A stretch of 64,000 bases of DNA, taken from assembly GCA_965221845.1 (NCBI GenBank), contig OZ244919.1:2666001-2730000 (forward strand), read 5' to 3'. Under the pieces are notes generated by a model that did not search any database, was not told where the DNA came from, and saw nothing but the letters and a program-made list of their open reading frames with translations. Positions within the stretch are counted from its first letter, which is position 1. Every line of letters starts with the position of its first letter. Made by a program: the position numbers and the translations under genes. Below are positions 34,750-43,641 of the stretch, one piece after another. The stretch is from JAJEFO01 sp965221845. Lineage in GTDB: Bacteria > Pseudomonadota > Alphaproteobacteria > Rhodobacterales > Rhodobacteraceae.

Positions 34750-35540
34750 CAGCCCAGCAGCACCTGAAGCGCTGCGATCTCGCTGCTCACAAGCTGGCTG
34801 TCCTGTTGATCGGCTGTCATGATCTGGCTGCTGGCGGTCGCCACCTGCGACACGCTGGGCGTTGCGGCCTGCGCGCGCTGAGCCGAGATGGCATTGTCGG
34901 CTTGCGCCACCGCCTGAGCGGCGTCGCTATAGGCCGTCACGCGTTCGTTGATGCCGTTGAATGCCGCCGAGACCAAACGGTTGTCGGCGTCGATCTGCGA
35001 CTGGATGTTACGCAGTTGCGCCCGGGCTGCGTCCCTTTCAACCGATCCCGCGCGCACTTGCTCGGTCAGAGATGCAACCTGGTTGCGGCGGCAGGTGCGC
35101 AGCGACTTTGCCGCCCGGCCGGTGCGCGTCACCAGCTGGCCCTCGGCCGTGGCATCGCTGTTCACCGAGGCGAGAAGCGCCTGACTGTCAGCGGCACGCT
35201 GGGTTTTCTGGTTGTAATACGTTGCACTCAACCCGGTCAATCCGCCGACAGCGGCACCGGCGAGAATGCCTTGCATCCGGTCGTCGTCGCTGGACAAGAC
35301 CCCTCCCAGAATGGCGCCGAAGATCGCACCTGTCATGGCGGCCTGTTGCTGTTGCCGAATATCGGTGTCGCGTGCCTCAACGATCACCTCGCGATACTGC
35401 ATGCAGGGATCGGACGGATCCTTGACGCGCTCGCCAAGAGCGATCTGCTCGTCGCACGCGCCAAGCAACATCGTGCCCAGCGCCACCGCCAGTGCCGATC
35501 CCCGCGCCACGCGCCCACGGGCATTGATCAAAAGTGCCAT
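34749..35540 (-). CDS. Lipoprotein with glycine-zipper segment
   Basis: 263 residues. Signal peptide MALLINARGRVARGSALAVA ends with the lipobox LLGAC (Cys29). After a short linker comes a glycine-zipper hydrophobic hairpin (MTGAIFGAILGGVLSS, GILAGAAVGGLTGL, residues about 68-105), then Ala/Gln/Asp-rich helices likely to form coiled coils (LTEQVRAGSVERDAARAQLR). Glycine zippers insert into or bridge membranes in envelope proteins. No catalytic motif. It lies 85 nt after the FGE-like gene and is coupled to the protease gene, so the two are probably partners. Confidence 0.8.
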   Translation of the reverse strand: MALLINARGRVARGSALAVALGTMLLGACDEQIALGERVKDPSDPCMQYREVIVEARDTDIRQQQQAAMTGAIFGAILGGVLSSDDDRMQGILAGAAVGGLTGLSATYYNQKTQRAADSQALLASVNSDATAEGQLVTRTGRAAKSLRTCRRNQVASLTEQVRAGSVERDAARAQLRNIQSQIDADNRLVSAAFNGINERVTAYSDAAQAVAQADNAISAQRAQAATPSVSQVATASSQIMTADQQDSQLVSSEIAALQVLLG

Positions 35541-35625
35541 GTCTGGTTTCCCTTCCCTTTTGAGATGTGGCCTTCATGGCCGATTTTCAGACGCCTTGAT
35601 CGAGAGAGTCAACGTGCCATTGACG

Positions 35626-37584
35626 CTATCGCTGCAGTTTTGGAAAGTCCTGTCGACGCCGGTGCAGCACCGAATCCAGCTCGCCCAGCCACTCGACGCG
35701 CATCGTCTCCGTGACTTGGCCCCACGACCCGCGAACCTGTTCGTAATGCCTTTCGAAAAGAGCCAGATAAGGCCCGAAGACCTCGACGCTTACCCCGCTC
35801 AGACCACGCCGGGTCTCGGAGATCTGGCGGCGGACAAACGCGTCCTCGGACCGCGCAAGATCCCCATGTATATTCAGGTAAAGATCGAAGGCCGCGCGAA
35901 TGCGCTGCTCGTTTAGGTCCAATAGCTCGCGAGACCGATCCAGCGCGGCACGATCTTGCGAGGTCAAGCTGCGATTTTCCTCGATCGCAGTGATGCGCTG
36001 CATGCCAGCATACATGTTCCGACCGATCCGGTCGATCAGGTTGCCGGTCACCACGCCCGAGCGGATCGAAAAGCGCACCCGTTCGGTAGCCTGTTCGCGC
36101 AGCGCGACATTCATCCGGTCCAGCTGAACCTGAAGCCCGGCAACCCGCTCCTCAAGTTCGGACTGGCTGAACTGCCGTTCCGAGACCGCTCGGCGCAGCT
36201 TGTTGACCTCTGCGGCCAGATCGTTGCCCGATCCGGCTGCCAGTCCGACGCCTGACGACAAGAGGGTTGCACGGCCCTTGGTCAGTTGCCTCTCGTGGGG
36301 GTCGTTGGAAAGGCCTTCGACAAAGGGCGCACCGGCCTCGCGGCGACCGACGAAGACGGGTGCAGAGATCGCCAGGCGCGTGCCCATGGTGGCCGTGCGC
36401 CCCTCGCCGTCGAGCGTGAAAAGCGCCTGTGCCTCGCTGCGCCGCCCGACCGTGTTGCTTTCGCGGAAGAGGATCGAGGTGCCGCCCTTGGTCACCACCC
36501 CACCTACCTGACCCGAAAGCCCGTCGGGTCGTGTCGGCTGGAAGAGGTCCAGGACAATCTCCTCAGCATTGCACACGACATCGTGCAGGCCCAGAAGGTT
36601 GGGCAGGTTCTGCCCCACGGCGTTCAGCAACTGACCGTGAGCGCGCGGCACGTCGGCGCAGACATCTGCCAGCGTACCGTCCCGGATCTCGCCCGTTGCC
36701 GGGTCGACGATGGCTGGGAGCGTCTGGCTGCGACCCTGTGGCGTGGCATGGGCCGCCCCGCCTCGTGCGGCGTATTCCCATTCCGGCTCGGTCGGCAGCC
36801 GCACATACCCTGTCGCGCCCTGCTCCCAGGGCAACTCCGGCGCTTCGCCGCCTTCGATAAGGGCCATATCGCGGGCGATCAGCCATTGCGAATAGCCGCG
36901 CGAGAAACTCACCGCATCGAACCAGCTTAGCCCGCCCCGCGGCAGGATCAGCCGCAGGTTCCGCTCCGCCAGCGTTTCGACAAAGGTGCCGCAGGCGGGC
37001 GCATCTGGCGTGGCAGTCTCTTCGGCAGGCAGATCGAAAAGGCCGAGCCGGAAAATGTCCCACTGCGGTTCGGTCAGCTCGTATTTCGCCATGAAATACG
37101 CCTTGGCTGTCAGTTCGCCGAGCGCATTGCTCACCGCAGGCGCTCTGCCGTCACCAACGACGGAAAACGCCCCTGACACAGGGGCGATCCACGGCCCGTT
37201 TGAAAGGACGATCTGCGGTGTTTCGGCGGCGATGTCGACGCTGCGCCCGAAATTGCCCTCGATCCTTCCGAGCGGGTTGTCCATCGGGACGTCGATGCGC
37301 TGAAACACCATCGCCCGGCCACAGGGCATCGGCAGCGTCAGCGTGGTCGGCAGGCCGGGGCCGGCCGTGCGGTCAGGACACGGGATGGTGTCGATGTCCT
37401 CTGCGCCTTCATCGATCAGACGGTTCCGCGCCGCGCTCCAGGCAGCCGGATCATCGATCTGGCACCATTCGACGTCGGTCACTTTGAGCGCCTCTGGCGA
37501 TGCCGCGTTCGCTTGCGCCTGAAGCGCTCCCGCGCCAACCGCAGTCAGTGCGAGGGAGAGCGTCGCGGTTCTGGTGTCAATCAC
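35626..37584 (-). CDS. Secreted FGE/SUMF1-like domain protein with C-terminal coiled coil
   Basis: 652 residues from GTG 37584, which lies 8 nt inside the end of the permease gene. Signal peptide (LSLALTAVGAGALQAQANA). Residues about 130-440 resemble the formylglycine-generating-enzyme/EgtB fold: AYFMAKYELTEPQWDIF, GGLSWFDAVSFSRGYSQWL, YVRLPTEPEWEYAARGG, NLLGLHDVVCNAEEIVLDLF, VTKGGTSILF, TMGTRLAIS. The paired active-site cysteines of true FGE are not seen in the GGTSILFRESN region, so a binding role is more likely than sulfatase activation. Residues 470-525 are a coiled coil (EVNKLRRAVSERQFSQSELE), followed by a helical domain. No sulfatase gene is nearby. Confidence 0.82.
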   Translation of the reverse strand: MIDTRTATLSLALTAVGAGALQAQANAASPEALKVTDVEWCQIDDPAAWSAARNRLIDEGAEDIDTIPCPDRTAGPGLPTTLTLPMPCGRAMVFQRIDVPMDNPLGRIEGNFGRSVDIAAETPQIVLSNGPWIAPVSGAFSVVGDGRAPAVSNALGELTAKAYFMAKYELTEPQWDIFRLGLFDLPAEETATPDAPACGTFVETLAERNLRLILPRGGLSWFDAVSFSRGYSQWLIARDMALIEGGEAPELPWEQGATGYVRLPTEPEWEYAARGGAAHATPQGRSQTLPAIVDPATGEIRDGTLADVCADVPRAHGQLLNAVGQNLPNLLGLHDVVCNAEEIVLDLFQPTRPDGLSGQVGGVVTKGGTSILFRESNTVGRRSEAQALFTLDGEGRTATMGTRLAISAPVFVGRREAGAPFVEGLSNDPHERQLTKGRATLLSSGVGLAAGSGNDLAAEVNKLRRAVSERQFSQSELEERVAGLQVQLDRMNVALREQATERVRFSIRSGVVTGNLIDRIGRNMYAGMQRITAIEENRSLTSQDRAALDRSRELLDLNEQRIRAAFDLYLNIHGDLARSEDAFVRRQISETRRGLSGVSVEVFGPYLALFERHYEQVRGSWGQVTETMRVEWLGELDSVLHRRRQDFPKLQR

Positions 37585-38803
37585 GCCGCAATCCTTTCGT
37601 GGGTTCAAGCGCCGCCGCGCGGCTTCCCGCAAAGATTCCCGCTGCCGCACCCACTGCCGAGGCGGCCAGCACCGCCAGCGCCACGTTGCCCGGTGTCAGG
37701 CGCGAGACATCGCCCCTGAGGCCGGCGAGACCGGCAAGCGAGGCATTCATCATCGGTTGCGCCATCAGCGCCGCCACGCCTGCAACTGCGCTGCCGGCAA
37801 AGGCGATCATGACGCCCTGGACCGATGGGATCAGCGAAATCTCGCGTCCTTTCATTCCCAGCAGCCTGAGCAGCGACAACTCCCGTGCCTTCTCGACGAC
37901 GCTGGCGGCCAGATGCAGGCCAAGGGTCAAGAGGAACCCGGCTGCCGAAAGGGCCGTAATGGAAAGAAAGACCCAGCTGAGGCCGGATTCGATCGCCAGC
38001 GTCCGTTCGATCTCGGAGGATCTGGTTTCCACATCGAGACCGTCGCGCAACAGCCGGTCGCGCAATCCTGTGACGTCCCTGATGGATGCGGCGAACAGGC
38101 GGAAGCTGGCAAACTGATTTTCATTGGCATCGCTCGGGCGGTCCTCCCTGGCGCTCTCCCATCCCAGCTCGGGCACTGCAAAACCTTCGCGCCAGCGCTC
38201 GACCATGCGTTCGATGTCACTGGCGACGAAAATGTCGTCGGTCTGCAGCACATCGCGCGGGATGACCCCGATCACCTCCATGTCTAGGCGTTTTCCCTCT
38301 TGCCGGCCGTCGACGATCCGGCCAAGGACGACGCTGATGATGCCGCCGGTCTTGACACCGCTTTCCAGCGCCGCGCGCTCCGTCAGCACCGCCTGGCCCG
38401 GCCCTTCCGGCACGGCCAGATCGCCCAGATACGGATCGCCGGGCCCCGTGGGCACGATCCGGCTGTCCAGCATGCGGCGGCTTTCAGGGCCGCGCAGCCG
38501 GGCCGAGGCCGCAAGATACCGCGCGCGCGGCAGAAGGAAGCCCACGCGGTCGTCAGCGGCCAGGTCCTTGAACCACTCGACCGGCAGACTCTGGTTGCTG
38601 CTCAACCTGATCTCGCGGACCCGCGGGTCGCCGTTCAGCTCGTCGATCAGATTGGTCACAACACCGCTTTTCAGTCCATATAGCACCAGAAGAGGCAACA
38701 GAGCGACCAGAACGGCCACAGTCAGGCAAACCGTCGTCTGCCAGCCATGCCGCAGGTCCAGCGCCGCCGTGCGCAGGATGATGCGGCCGCGCAGCCCGTT
38801 CAT
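37577..38803 (-). CDS. ABC transporter permease, FtsX/MacB type
   Basis: 408 residues with the FtsX/LolC topology: one N-terminal membrane helix (TTVCLTVAVLVALLPLLVLY), a periplasmic domain of about 230 residues, and three C-terminal helices (SWVFLSITALSAAGFLLTLG; LIPSVQGVMIAFAGSAVAGV; NVALAVLAASAVGAAAGIFA). The loop ELSLLRLLGMKGREI is the conserved coupling segment. Mechanotransmission-type transporters of this class extract lipoproteins or drive envelope enzymes rather than import solutes. ATG 38803 overlaps the ATPase stop by four bases. Confidence 0.9.
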   Translation of the reverse strand: MNGLRGRIILRTAALDLRHGWQTTVCLTVAVLVALLPLLVLYGLKSGVVTNLIDELNGDPRVREIRLSSNQSLPVEWFKDLAADDRVGFLLPRARYLAASARLRGPESRRMLDSRIVPTGPGDPYLGDLAVPEGPGQAVLTERAALESGVKTGGIISVVLGRIVDGRQEGKRLDMEVIGVIPRDVLQTDDIFVASDIERMVERWREGFAVPELGWESAREDRPSDANENQFASFRLFAASIRDVTGLRDRLLRDGLDVETRSSEIERTLAIESGLSWVFLSITALSAAGFLLTLGLHLAASVVEKARELSLLRLLGMKGREISLIPSVQGVMIAFAGSAVAGVAALMAQPMMNASLAGLAGLRGDVSRLTPGNVALAVLAASAVGAAAGIFAGSRAAALEPTKGLRRD

Positions 38804-39600
38804 GGTGCCGCCTCAATGCCCAGCGTCGCATGGCACAAACCCGGCTGCTCGGCAATCGAAACCCGCGCAAGCCGGAACCCGAAGCGCTTAAGCAAAGGCG
38901 CGTTGTGGCTTGCAAGCACGATGGTCGAACCCCGCGCCGCCGCCTGATCCACCAGAAGACGCATCACGTCGTCAGATGTGCCGGGATCGAGCGAGGCCGT
39001 CGGCTCGTCCCCGATGATCAGGTTCGGCTGGGTAACCACCGCGCGCAGCACTGCCGCCCGCTGGCGCTGGCCACCGGAGAGAGACGCCGGCAGGCGGTTC
39101 AGGAAATCCCCGATCCCGATCGCCCGTGCCGCCGCGCGGATATCGTCAACGCATGTATGCGCCGCGCCCAGTGACAATTCCGCCGCAAGCCGTGCGTTTT
39201 CCAGAACAGTCATGTACGGCAAGAGTCCGCCGTCCTGAATGATGAAGCCAATATGCCGTGCGCGCAGCTCGGCCAGACGATCTGTCTGGCGCCGTCGCAG
39301 CATTCCGGTGACGTCCCGCCTCGCCTCGTCCTGTCCCGTTCCAAGCTTCAGGTCGAAGCGCGCGATCTCGTCCGGCCAGGTCAGCAGCCCTAGCATCTCG
39401 AGAAATGTGGTCTTGCCGCTGCCGCTTTCACCGACAAAACCCACGCGGTCACCGGCAGACGCGGTGAACGCGGGCACGTCGAGAACGAAGGTCGATTCTG
39501 CCTGCGGGTCATGACGCTCGATGCGCAAGCCCTCGATCCGGACCACCGGGTCGGGGCCGGGACCGTCGGCGGGGGCGATGCCTTGGCGGGTGTCCGTCAC
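38800..39600 (-). CDS. ABC transporter ATP-binding protein, LolD/MacB type
   Basis: 266 residues from GTG 39600 (a TTG at 39615 would add five). Walker A GFVGESGSGKTTFLEML, Q-loop GFIIQDGGLLPYMTVLENA, signature LSGGQRQRAAVLRAV, Walker B NLIIGDEPTASLD and switch His in IVLASHNAPLL are all present. It pairs with the adjacent permease. The GTG follows a GAGG sequence nine bases upstream and lies 11 nt past the stop of the VWA gene, so expression is likely coupled. Confidence 0.92.
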   Translation of the reverse strand: MTDTRQGIAPADGPGPDPVVRIEGLRIERHDPQAESTFVLDVPAFTASAGDRVGFVGESGSGKTTFLEMLGLLTWPDEIARFDLKLGTGQDEARRDVTGMLRRRQTDRLAELRARHIGFIIQDGGLLPYMTVLENARLAAELSLGAAHTCVDDIRAAARAIGIGDFLNRLPASLSGGQRQRAAVLRAVVTQPNLIIGDEPTASLDPGTSDDVMRLLVDQAAARGSTIVLASHNAPLLKRFGFRLARVSIAEQPGLCHATLGIEAAP

Positions 39601-39611
39601 GGACACCCGCC

Positions 39612-42023
39612 TCAAGGCATGCTGGTGAGCGGAACAAGCGTGATCTCGTGCCCGCTCACATCCACATCCGCACCGAAATCTTTCCAGAGATCGACGTTGT
39701 TCTCGATTTCTTGATAGATCCGCAGCTTCTCCTCGAGCCCTTCGACCAGCTCCTGACGTGCCGCGACGCTGAGGCTCTGCCAGTAGTCTTGGTTGATTTG
39801 CAGCACCTGGCTGCGGTAGGGCAGCTGCTCCAGGAAGCTCGGCAGGATTTTCTCGACTACGGTGTTGGAATCGGGCGCCGGCGCATCCGGGTCGGTGGCG
39901 GTTTCCGCCGCCAAGAGCTGCAGATTGTCAAAGAACGTCTCCGGGTCGGAACCACCGTCGCGGAACGCAGAGGCGATCCCGTCGAGTTTCTGGCCCAGCG
40001 TGGAAAGCTGGTTCCGCGTCAGGTAGACGCTGACATCCATCATCCGGTTGTCGGGGTTCGTCAAGTCGCGGTCCGCGGCCCAGCCGTCCAGGAAAGATGG
40101 CGTGACGCCCGTGTCGACGGCCGCGAGGCTTTCCAACTGTGCGCGGAAGATCTCGTTGGCTGCAGCGTATGCGAGATCCGAGCCACCGATGACTGGCTCC
40201 ATCTCCTCGATCGACAGCACTTGTCCCGAATTGATCTGCAAAAGCGATTGCGCGATGACATTTACGAAATGCGTGATATCTTTCCCAAACTCATCTTCGC
40301 CTGTGGCGTCGACGGAAATGAAGCTATCTCTATTCGTGTCACCTGTGGCTTTCGCGATGATTTCGTATTGTTTGCGCGCAACATCCCTGTCACCATTCGA
40401 TTTGTTGGCCGGCGTCAGGAGGTGCACTGGAATGATCGCGATATTGTTTTGATTGGCAAGGGCAACGATCGTCTCTTCCGTCACGCCCTGGTGAAGTGCA
40501 AGCGGGTCAGGTCCCAACCGCGCCGATGCATCGGTGATCAGGACGACAAGCCGCGCATCGAACGGGTCCCATTCCTGATCTTCAATGGCGGCTATCAGTC
40601 CAGCATAGACGTCTTCCCTGAAGTCTACGGTTGGAATCTGGCTTTCCTTGATTTTCTGCATGTTTGCGATCACATCGGCCGCCTCGGATCTGGGATCAAG
40701 GTACTGAAACACTCTTGCCGTGTATTCCAATCGATCGTCATTGTTCTGGTTGTCACGAAATCCGACAATTCCGAAGGACACGAATTGGGCAGTCTCATAG
40801 CGCGAGAACGTGTCGTAGAAAGCCTTGATTGTATCGCGTGCGCGTTCGATGAAAGGTGCCATTGAAATCGTGGTGTCGATCACGAATGTCACGCCAATGC
40901 GAAACACGCCGTCCTGATCGGCGAGAGCGGATTGCGAGACGCCGAAAGTGCTGTAGTCGCGGTCACCTATGTCGCCACTGTCGGCAGGCACGGCAGCGAC
41001 CCGGAGGACTACCGAGTCAATGGAATTGTCAAACTGGTATTCAGTGAATTCAAGGATTGGCAGCAGATAGGGCGCGGTGCCGAACCTGAGTCCGACATCA
41101 GGCTCGATGGCTACCAGCGACGGATCCCATTGTGGCTTATGGTTCGGGTCGTCCTTAGCACGCTGTTGCTCTGTGGCGATCGTTTCATAGTACTCCTCGG
41201 CCTCGCGGCGGTATTGCGGTGAATCCATGACGTCGCGCAGCGTGTCGAAGTCGTCGAAGAACAGCGTGCGTTCGCGCTGGCCAACCGAGGCGAATTGCAT
41301 CACCAGCATCGTAGACCAGTCCAGCGTGTCGTCCGACCTTACCCAGCCGGTCGGGCCTTCGCGCAGGGTTTTGCCCACTTCCAGCCAGATGCCATCGCTG
41401 CGCTGGCGTTCGCCGAAGACATAGTGAACTGACAACGCCGGCGGCGTCAAGGCGTCTGATTGCCGCGTGTTTTCGTCGGCGAAGATGCGCGCGTCGGGCA
41501 GAGTCAGGATTCGACGATAGGAATTCCTGTTCTTCGGGTTCGGCATCGGCACGCGCGCGATCTGATCGTCGGCGCCACGGCTTCCATCCGCGACGTCGGC
41601 ACCGTCTTTGGGCGCCGTCTCGGCTGCAGAGACGGCCTCGCGCGAGCCGTCAACCTCATCGGCAAACCTGGCAGTGGCCATTTCGGCATCGGCCAGAGCG
41701 TCGTTCGCCGCCTTGACGGCGTCGTCCGCGTTCCCTTCATCGTCACATTCCAGTATGAGCTTTCCATCGTCGTCGAACAAGTCTTCGGGAAGTGATGGCC
41801 GCAGCAGGTCGGGGAGCGCGACTCGGGAGGCCTCGGGCAGGGCGTCGTTTCGCACCCTCAGCGAATCCGCCCGCGCGCCGACCTTCCGGAGCTCCTTCTC
41901 AAGGTCGTCGTATTGCGCGGAAAGCCTGCGCGCTTCCCCCTGCGTTTCGTCGGAACATTTTGCAGCAAATGCGGCTGCCGAAGTCATGAGCAGGACTGCA
42001 GCGGCGGCAGTGGCGAATCGCAT
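39612..42023 (-). CDS. Secreted von Willebrand factor A domain protein
   Basis: 803 residues, first gene of the operon. Signal peptide MRFATAAAAVLLMTSAAAFA. Residues 24-60 are a likely coiled coil (LSAQYDDLEKELRKVGARAD). Residues about 170-245 look like a small beta domain (VHYVFGERQRSDGIWLEVGK, GWVRSDDTLDWSTML). The VWA domain spans about 375-560, with a MIDAS of the form D-x-T-x-S (Asp383, Thr385, Ser387 in FVIDTTISMAP) and VVLITDASARLG further on. A helical C-terminal region follows. Such secreted VWA proteins bind protein partners through a metal ion. Start chosen at ATG 42023; the frame open further upstream belongs to the IS. Confidence 0.88.
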   Translation of the reverse strand: MRFATAAAAVLLMTSAAAFAAKCSDETQGEARRLSAQYDDLEKELRKVGARADSLRVRNDALPEASRVALPDLLRPSLPEDLFDDDGKLILECDDEGNADDAVKAANDALADAEMATARFADEVDGSREAVSAAETAPKDGADVADGSRGADDQIARVPMPNPKNRNSYRRILTLPDARIFADENTRQSDALTPPALSVHYVFGERQRSDGIWLEVGKTLREGPTGWVRSDDTLDWSTMLVMQFASVGQRERTLFFDDFDTLRDVMDSPQYRREAEEYYETIATEQQRAKDDPNHKPQWDPSLVAIEPDVGLRFGTAPYLLPILEFTEYQFDNSIDSVVLRVAAVPADSGDIGDRDYSTFGVSQSALADQDGVFRIGVTFVIDTTISMAPFIERARDTIKAFYDTFSRYETAQFVSFGIVGFRDNQNNDDRLEYTARVFQYLDPRSEAADVIANMQKIKESQIPTVDFREDVYAGLIAAIEDQEWDPFDARLVVLITDASARLGPDPLALHQGVTEETIVALANQNNIAIIPVHLLTPANKSNGDRDVARKQYEIIAKATGDTNRDSFISVDATGEDEFGKDITHFVNVIAQSLLQINSGQVLSIEEMEPVIGGSDLAYAAANEIFRAQLESLAAVDTGVTPSFLDGWAADRDLTNPDNRMMDVSVYLTRNQLSTLGQKLDGIASAFRDGGSDPETFFDNLQLLAAETATDPDAPAPDSNTVVEKILPSFLEQLPYRSQVLQINQDYWQSLSVAARQELVEGLEEKLRIYQEIENNVDLWKDFGADVDVSGHEITLVPLTSMP

Positions 42024-42101
42024 ATCATCCCCCCAGAAGTGATCGCATGGCATCAGGACCGCGGAACCGTGCCATTCGCCTGACGACATGTCAAACCCAA
42101 A

Positions 42102-42110
42102 CTCGTCTCC
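42102..42110. repeat. 9-bp target duplication of ISKra4 copy B, left
   Basis: CTCGTCTCC, repeated at 43482-43490. Confidence 0.88.
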
Positions 42111-43481
42111 GGGTGTATCCCAATTTTTTGACATCATGCGGCGACGGCCTGATTCGCCTGCCATTCCAGGAAGCCGGGCAGCCGGAGGTTCATGACCAGG
42201 GCCTTCAGCGCCAGCATGGCGTTGGCGCCCCTCTCCGCCCGGCGCGTTCCGGAGCGCTCCGTCCGCAGCCGAACCGCCGGCATCCGCCCTCCACGACGCC
42301 GCTTTCCGACCCGGACGCCCCGCTCCCGGAACGCCTCGTGCCGCATCCGGTCGAGCCCGCTCTCGAAATGCCTGCAGCAGGCCTCCACGTCCTCGTGCCG
42401 GTCCCCGGACGGCGCGAGCTCCCGGCCCGCCCGCGTCGTGCAGCCCCCGCCGCCGCGCCGGTCCCGGGGTCCCGGCCCTCGGCGGTGCAGATGACCGCAA
42501 GCCTGGCTTCTCGGGTCCTCGAGGTGCCGTCGGCCTGCCTGCCGCGAACGCCCTCGGTCTCCTCCCTGCGCATCGGGACGCCGGTGCCGTCGACGGAGAG
42601 CTGCATGCGCGGTTCCGGCGGCTTGCCGTCGACGACCTCCTCGCGCTCGAAGCGGGCCGCCGCCTCGCCGAGCCCGGCGCCCGGCGCTGCAGCGAGCTCG
42701 GCGAGGCGTCCGCCCCGGCGAGGCTGTCGACATGCCGGCTCGCCGCCTCGAAGCCCGTGAGCGGCACCGTCCCGGCGATGACGCTCGCCGTCCCCGGCGT
42801 CACCGTCCCGTCCTCCAGCCCCGGCGCCCGGTCCGGCGCCCGGTCCGGCGGGGAGCATCCCCCGCCGCAGGGCCGGCAGCGGAAACGCGACCGCTCCGCC
42901 TCGACCCGCCCCAGCCGGCTCGAGGCAAGGACTTCGGCGTCGCCGAATGCCGGGCCGTCGGCCTGCCGCAGGCCGCGCACTCCGGCGCCGGCAGCGTCGC
43001 GTCCAGCCGCTCGCGCAGAAGCCTCGGCGCCGCCGCGCCGTCGCCCGGAGAGGCGTCCCGGAGCGCCCGCTCCACGCCGTCCAGGTCCGGAACCCCCGAG
43101 CCCGGGTCCGCCGCCAGCCGCGGCGGCAGCGGACCGAACTCCGCCGGGACCGCCCAGGCAGCGCCTCCGGCGTGCCGTCCCCCGCGACGTCGCGGCTGCG
43201 CACCTCGCCCCCCTCGATCCAGCATCGCGTGAACCCGCCCGCGTGCCTGCGGACCGGCGGCGGATGCGCCGCCGCCTCGTCCTCGGGAAGGCCCTCCGGA
43301 CAGTCCGCCGCGTCCGGATGGCGGTGCACCCGGCTCCCTTCGCTCTCGTCAGTCATGACACGCACTCCTGCATCCGCCTCATGCAGCGCGCCGCCGGCCG
43401 GTGCGCCCGGTCCTGGTCCGACGCGCCCGCTCCTGAAAGCGCAGGCGAAAAACGCGGATGTCAAAAAATTGGGATGCACCC
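42111..43481 (-). mobile_element. ISKra4-family element, copy B (internally deleted)
   Basis: 1371 bp with 25-bp terminal inverted repeats differing at one position (GGGTGTATCCCAATTTTTTG at 42111-42130; complement ends at 43481), flanked by 9-bp direct repeats. The transposase is missing its central catalytic segment, so the copy is non-autonomous. It lies 88 bp upstream of the VWA gene and may have displaced or supplied its promoter. Confidence 0.92.
42134..43356 (-). pseudogene. ISKra4-family transposase, deleted and frameshifted
   Basis: N-terminus MTDESEGSRVHRHPDAADCP from ATG 43356, as in copy A. Later segments occur in shifting frames: LDGVERALRDASPGDGAAAP, ASSRLGRVEAERSRFRCRPC, LSVDGTGVPMRREETEGVRG, and ICTAEGRDPGTGAAA. 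It then jumps to GDRHEDVEACCRHFE, losing the FGGRK/LDMFHALE core, and ends RLPGFLEWQANQAVAA. Confidence 0.88.
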
Positions 43482-43532
43482 CTCGTCTCCCATCGGGTGC
43501 GGCCAACCTTGTTGGTGATCACGATTCGCGGA

Positions 43533-43641
43533 GGCGCATGATGGCGTTGCAGCGTCAATGCAGCAAAGGCCGCCCGACCTCCTCGAATGGCAGGCGGATC
43601 AGGCTGCCGACGCCTGGCCGACAAACTTGGGCTGCACTCCC
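43533..43641 (+). pseudogene. ISKra4 3'-end remnant
   Basis: Plus-strand remnant of the end of another ISKra4 element. RPPDLLEWQADQAADA matches the transposase C-terminus (LPGFLEWQANQAVAA), and ACTTGGGCTGCACTCC (43626-43640) matches the terminal repeat. The rest of that copy is gone. It starts about 50 bp from copy B, in the opposite orientation. Confidence 0.6.

Noticed and set aside
35626..37584. Diversity-generating retroelement with the FGE-like protein as target
   Set aside because: FGE/C-lectin folds are typical targets, but no reverse transcriptase, template repeat or Avd gene is present nearby.
35626..37584. True formylglycine-generating enzyme
   Set aside because: No paired active-site cysteines in the expected segment and no sulfatase gene in the window.
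42024..42980. N-terminal extension of the VWA protein
   Set aside because: The upstream part of the open frame is ISKra4 sequence; the signal peptide starts at ATG 42023.
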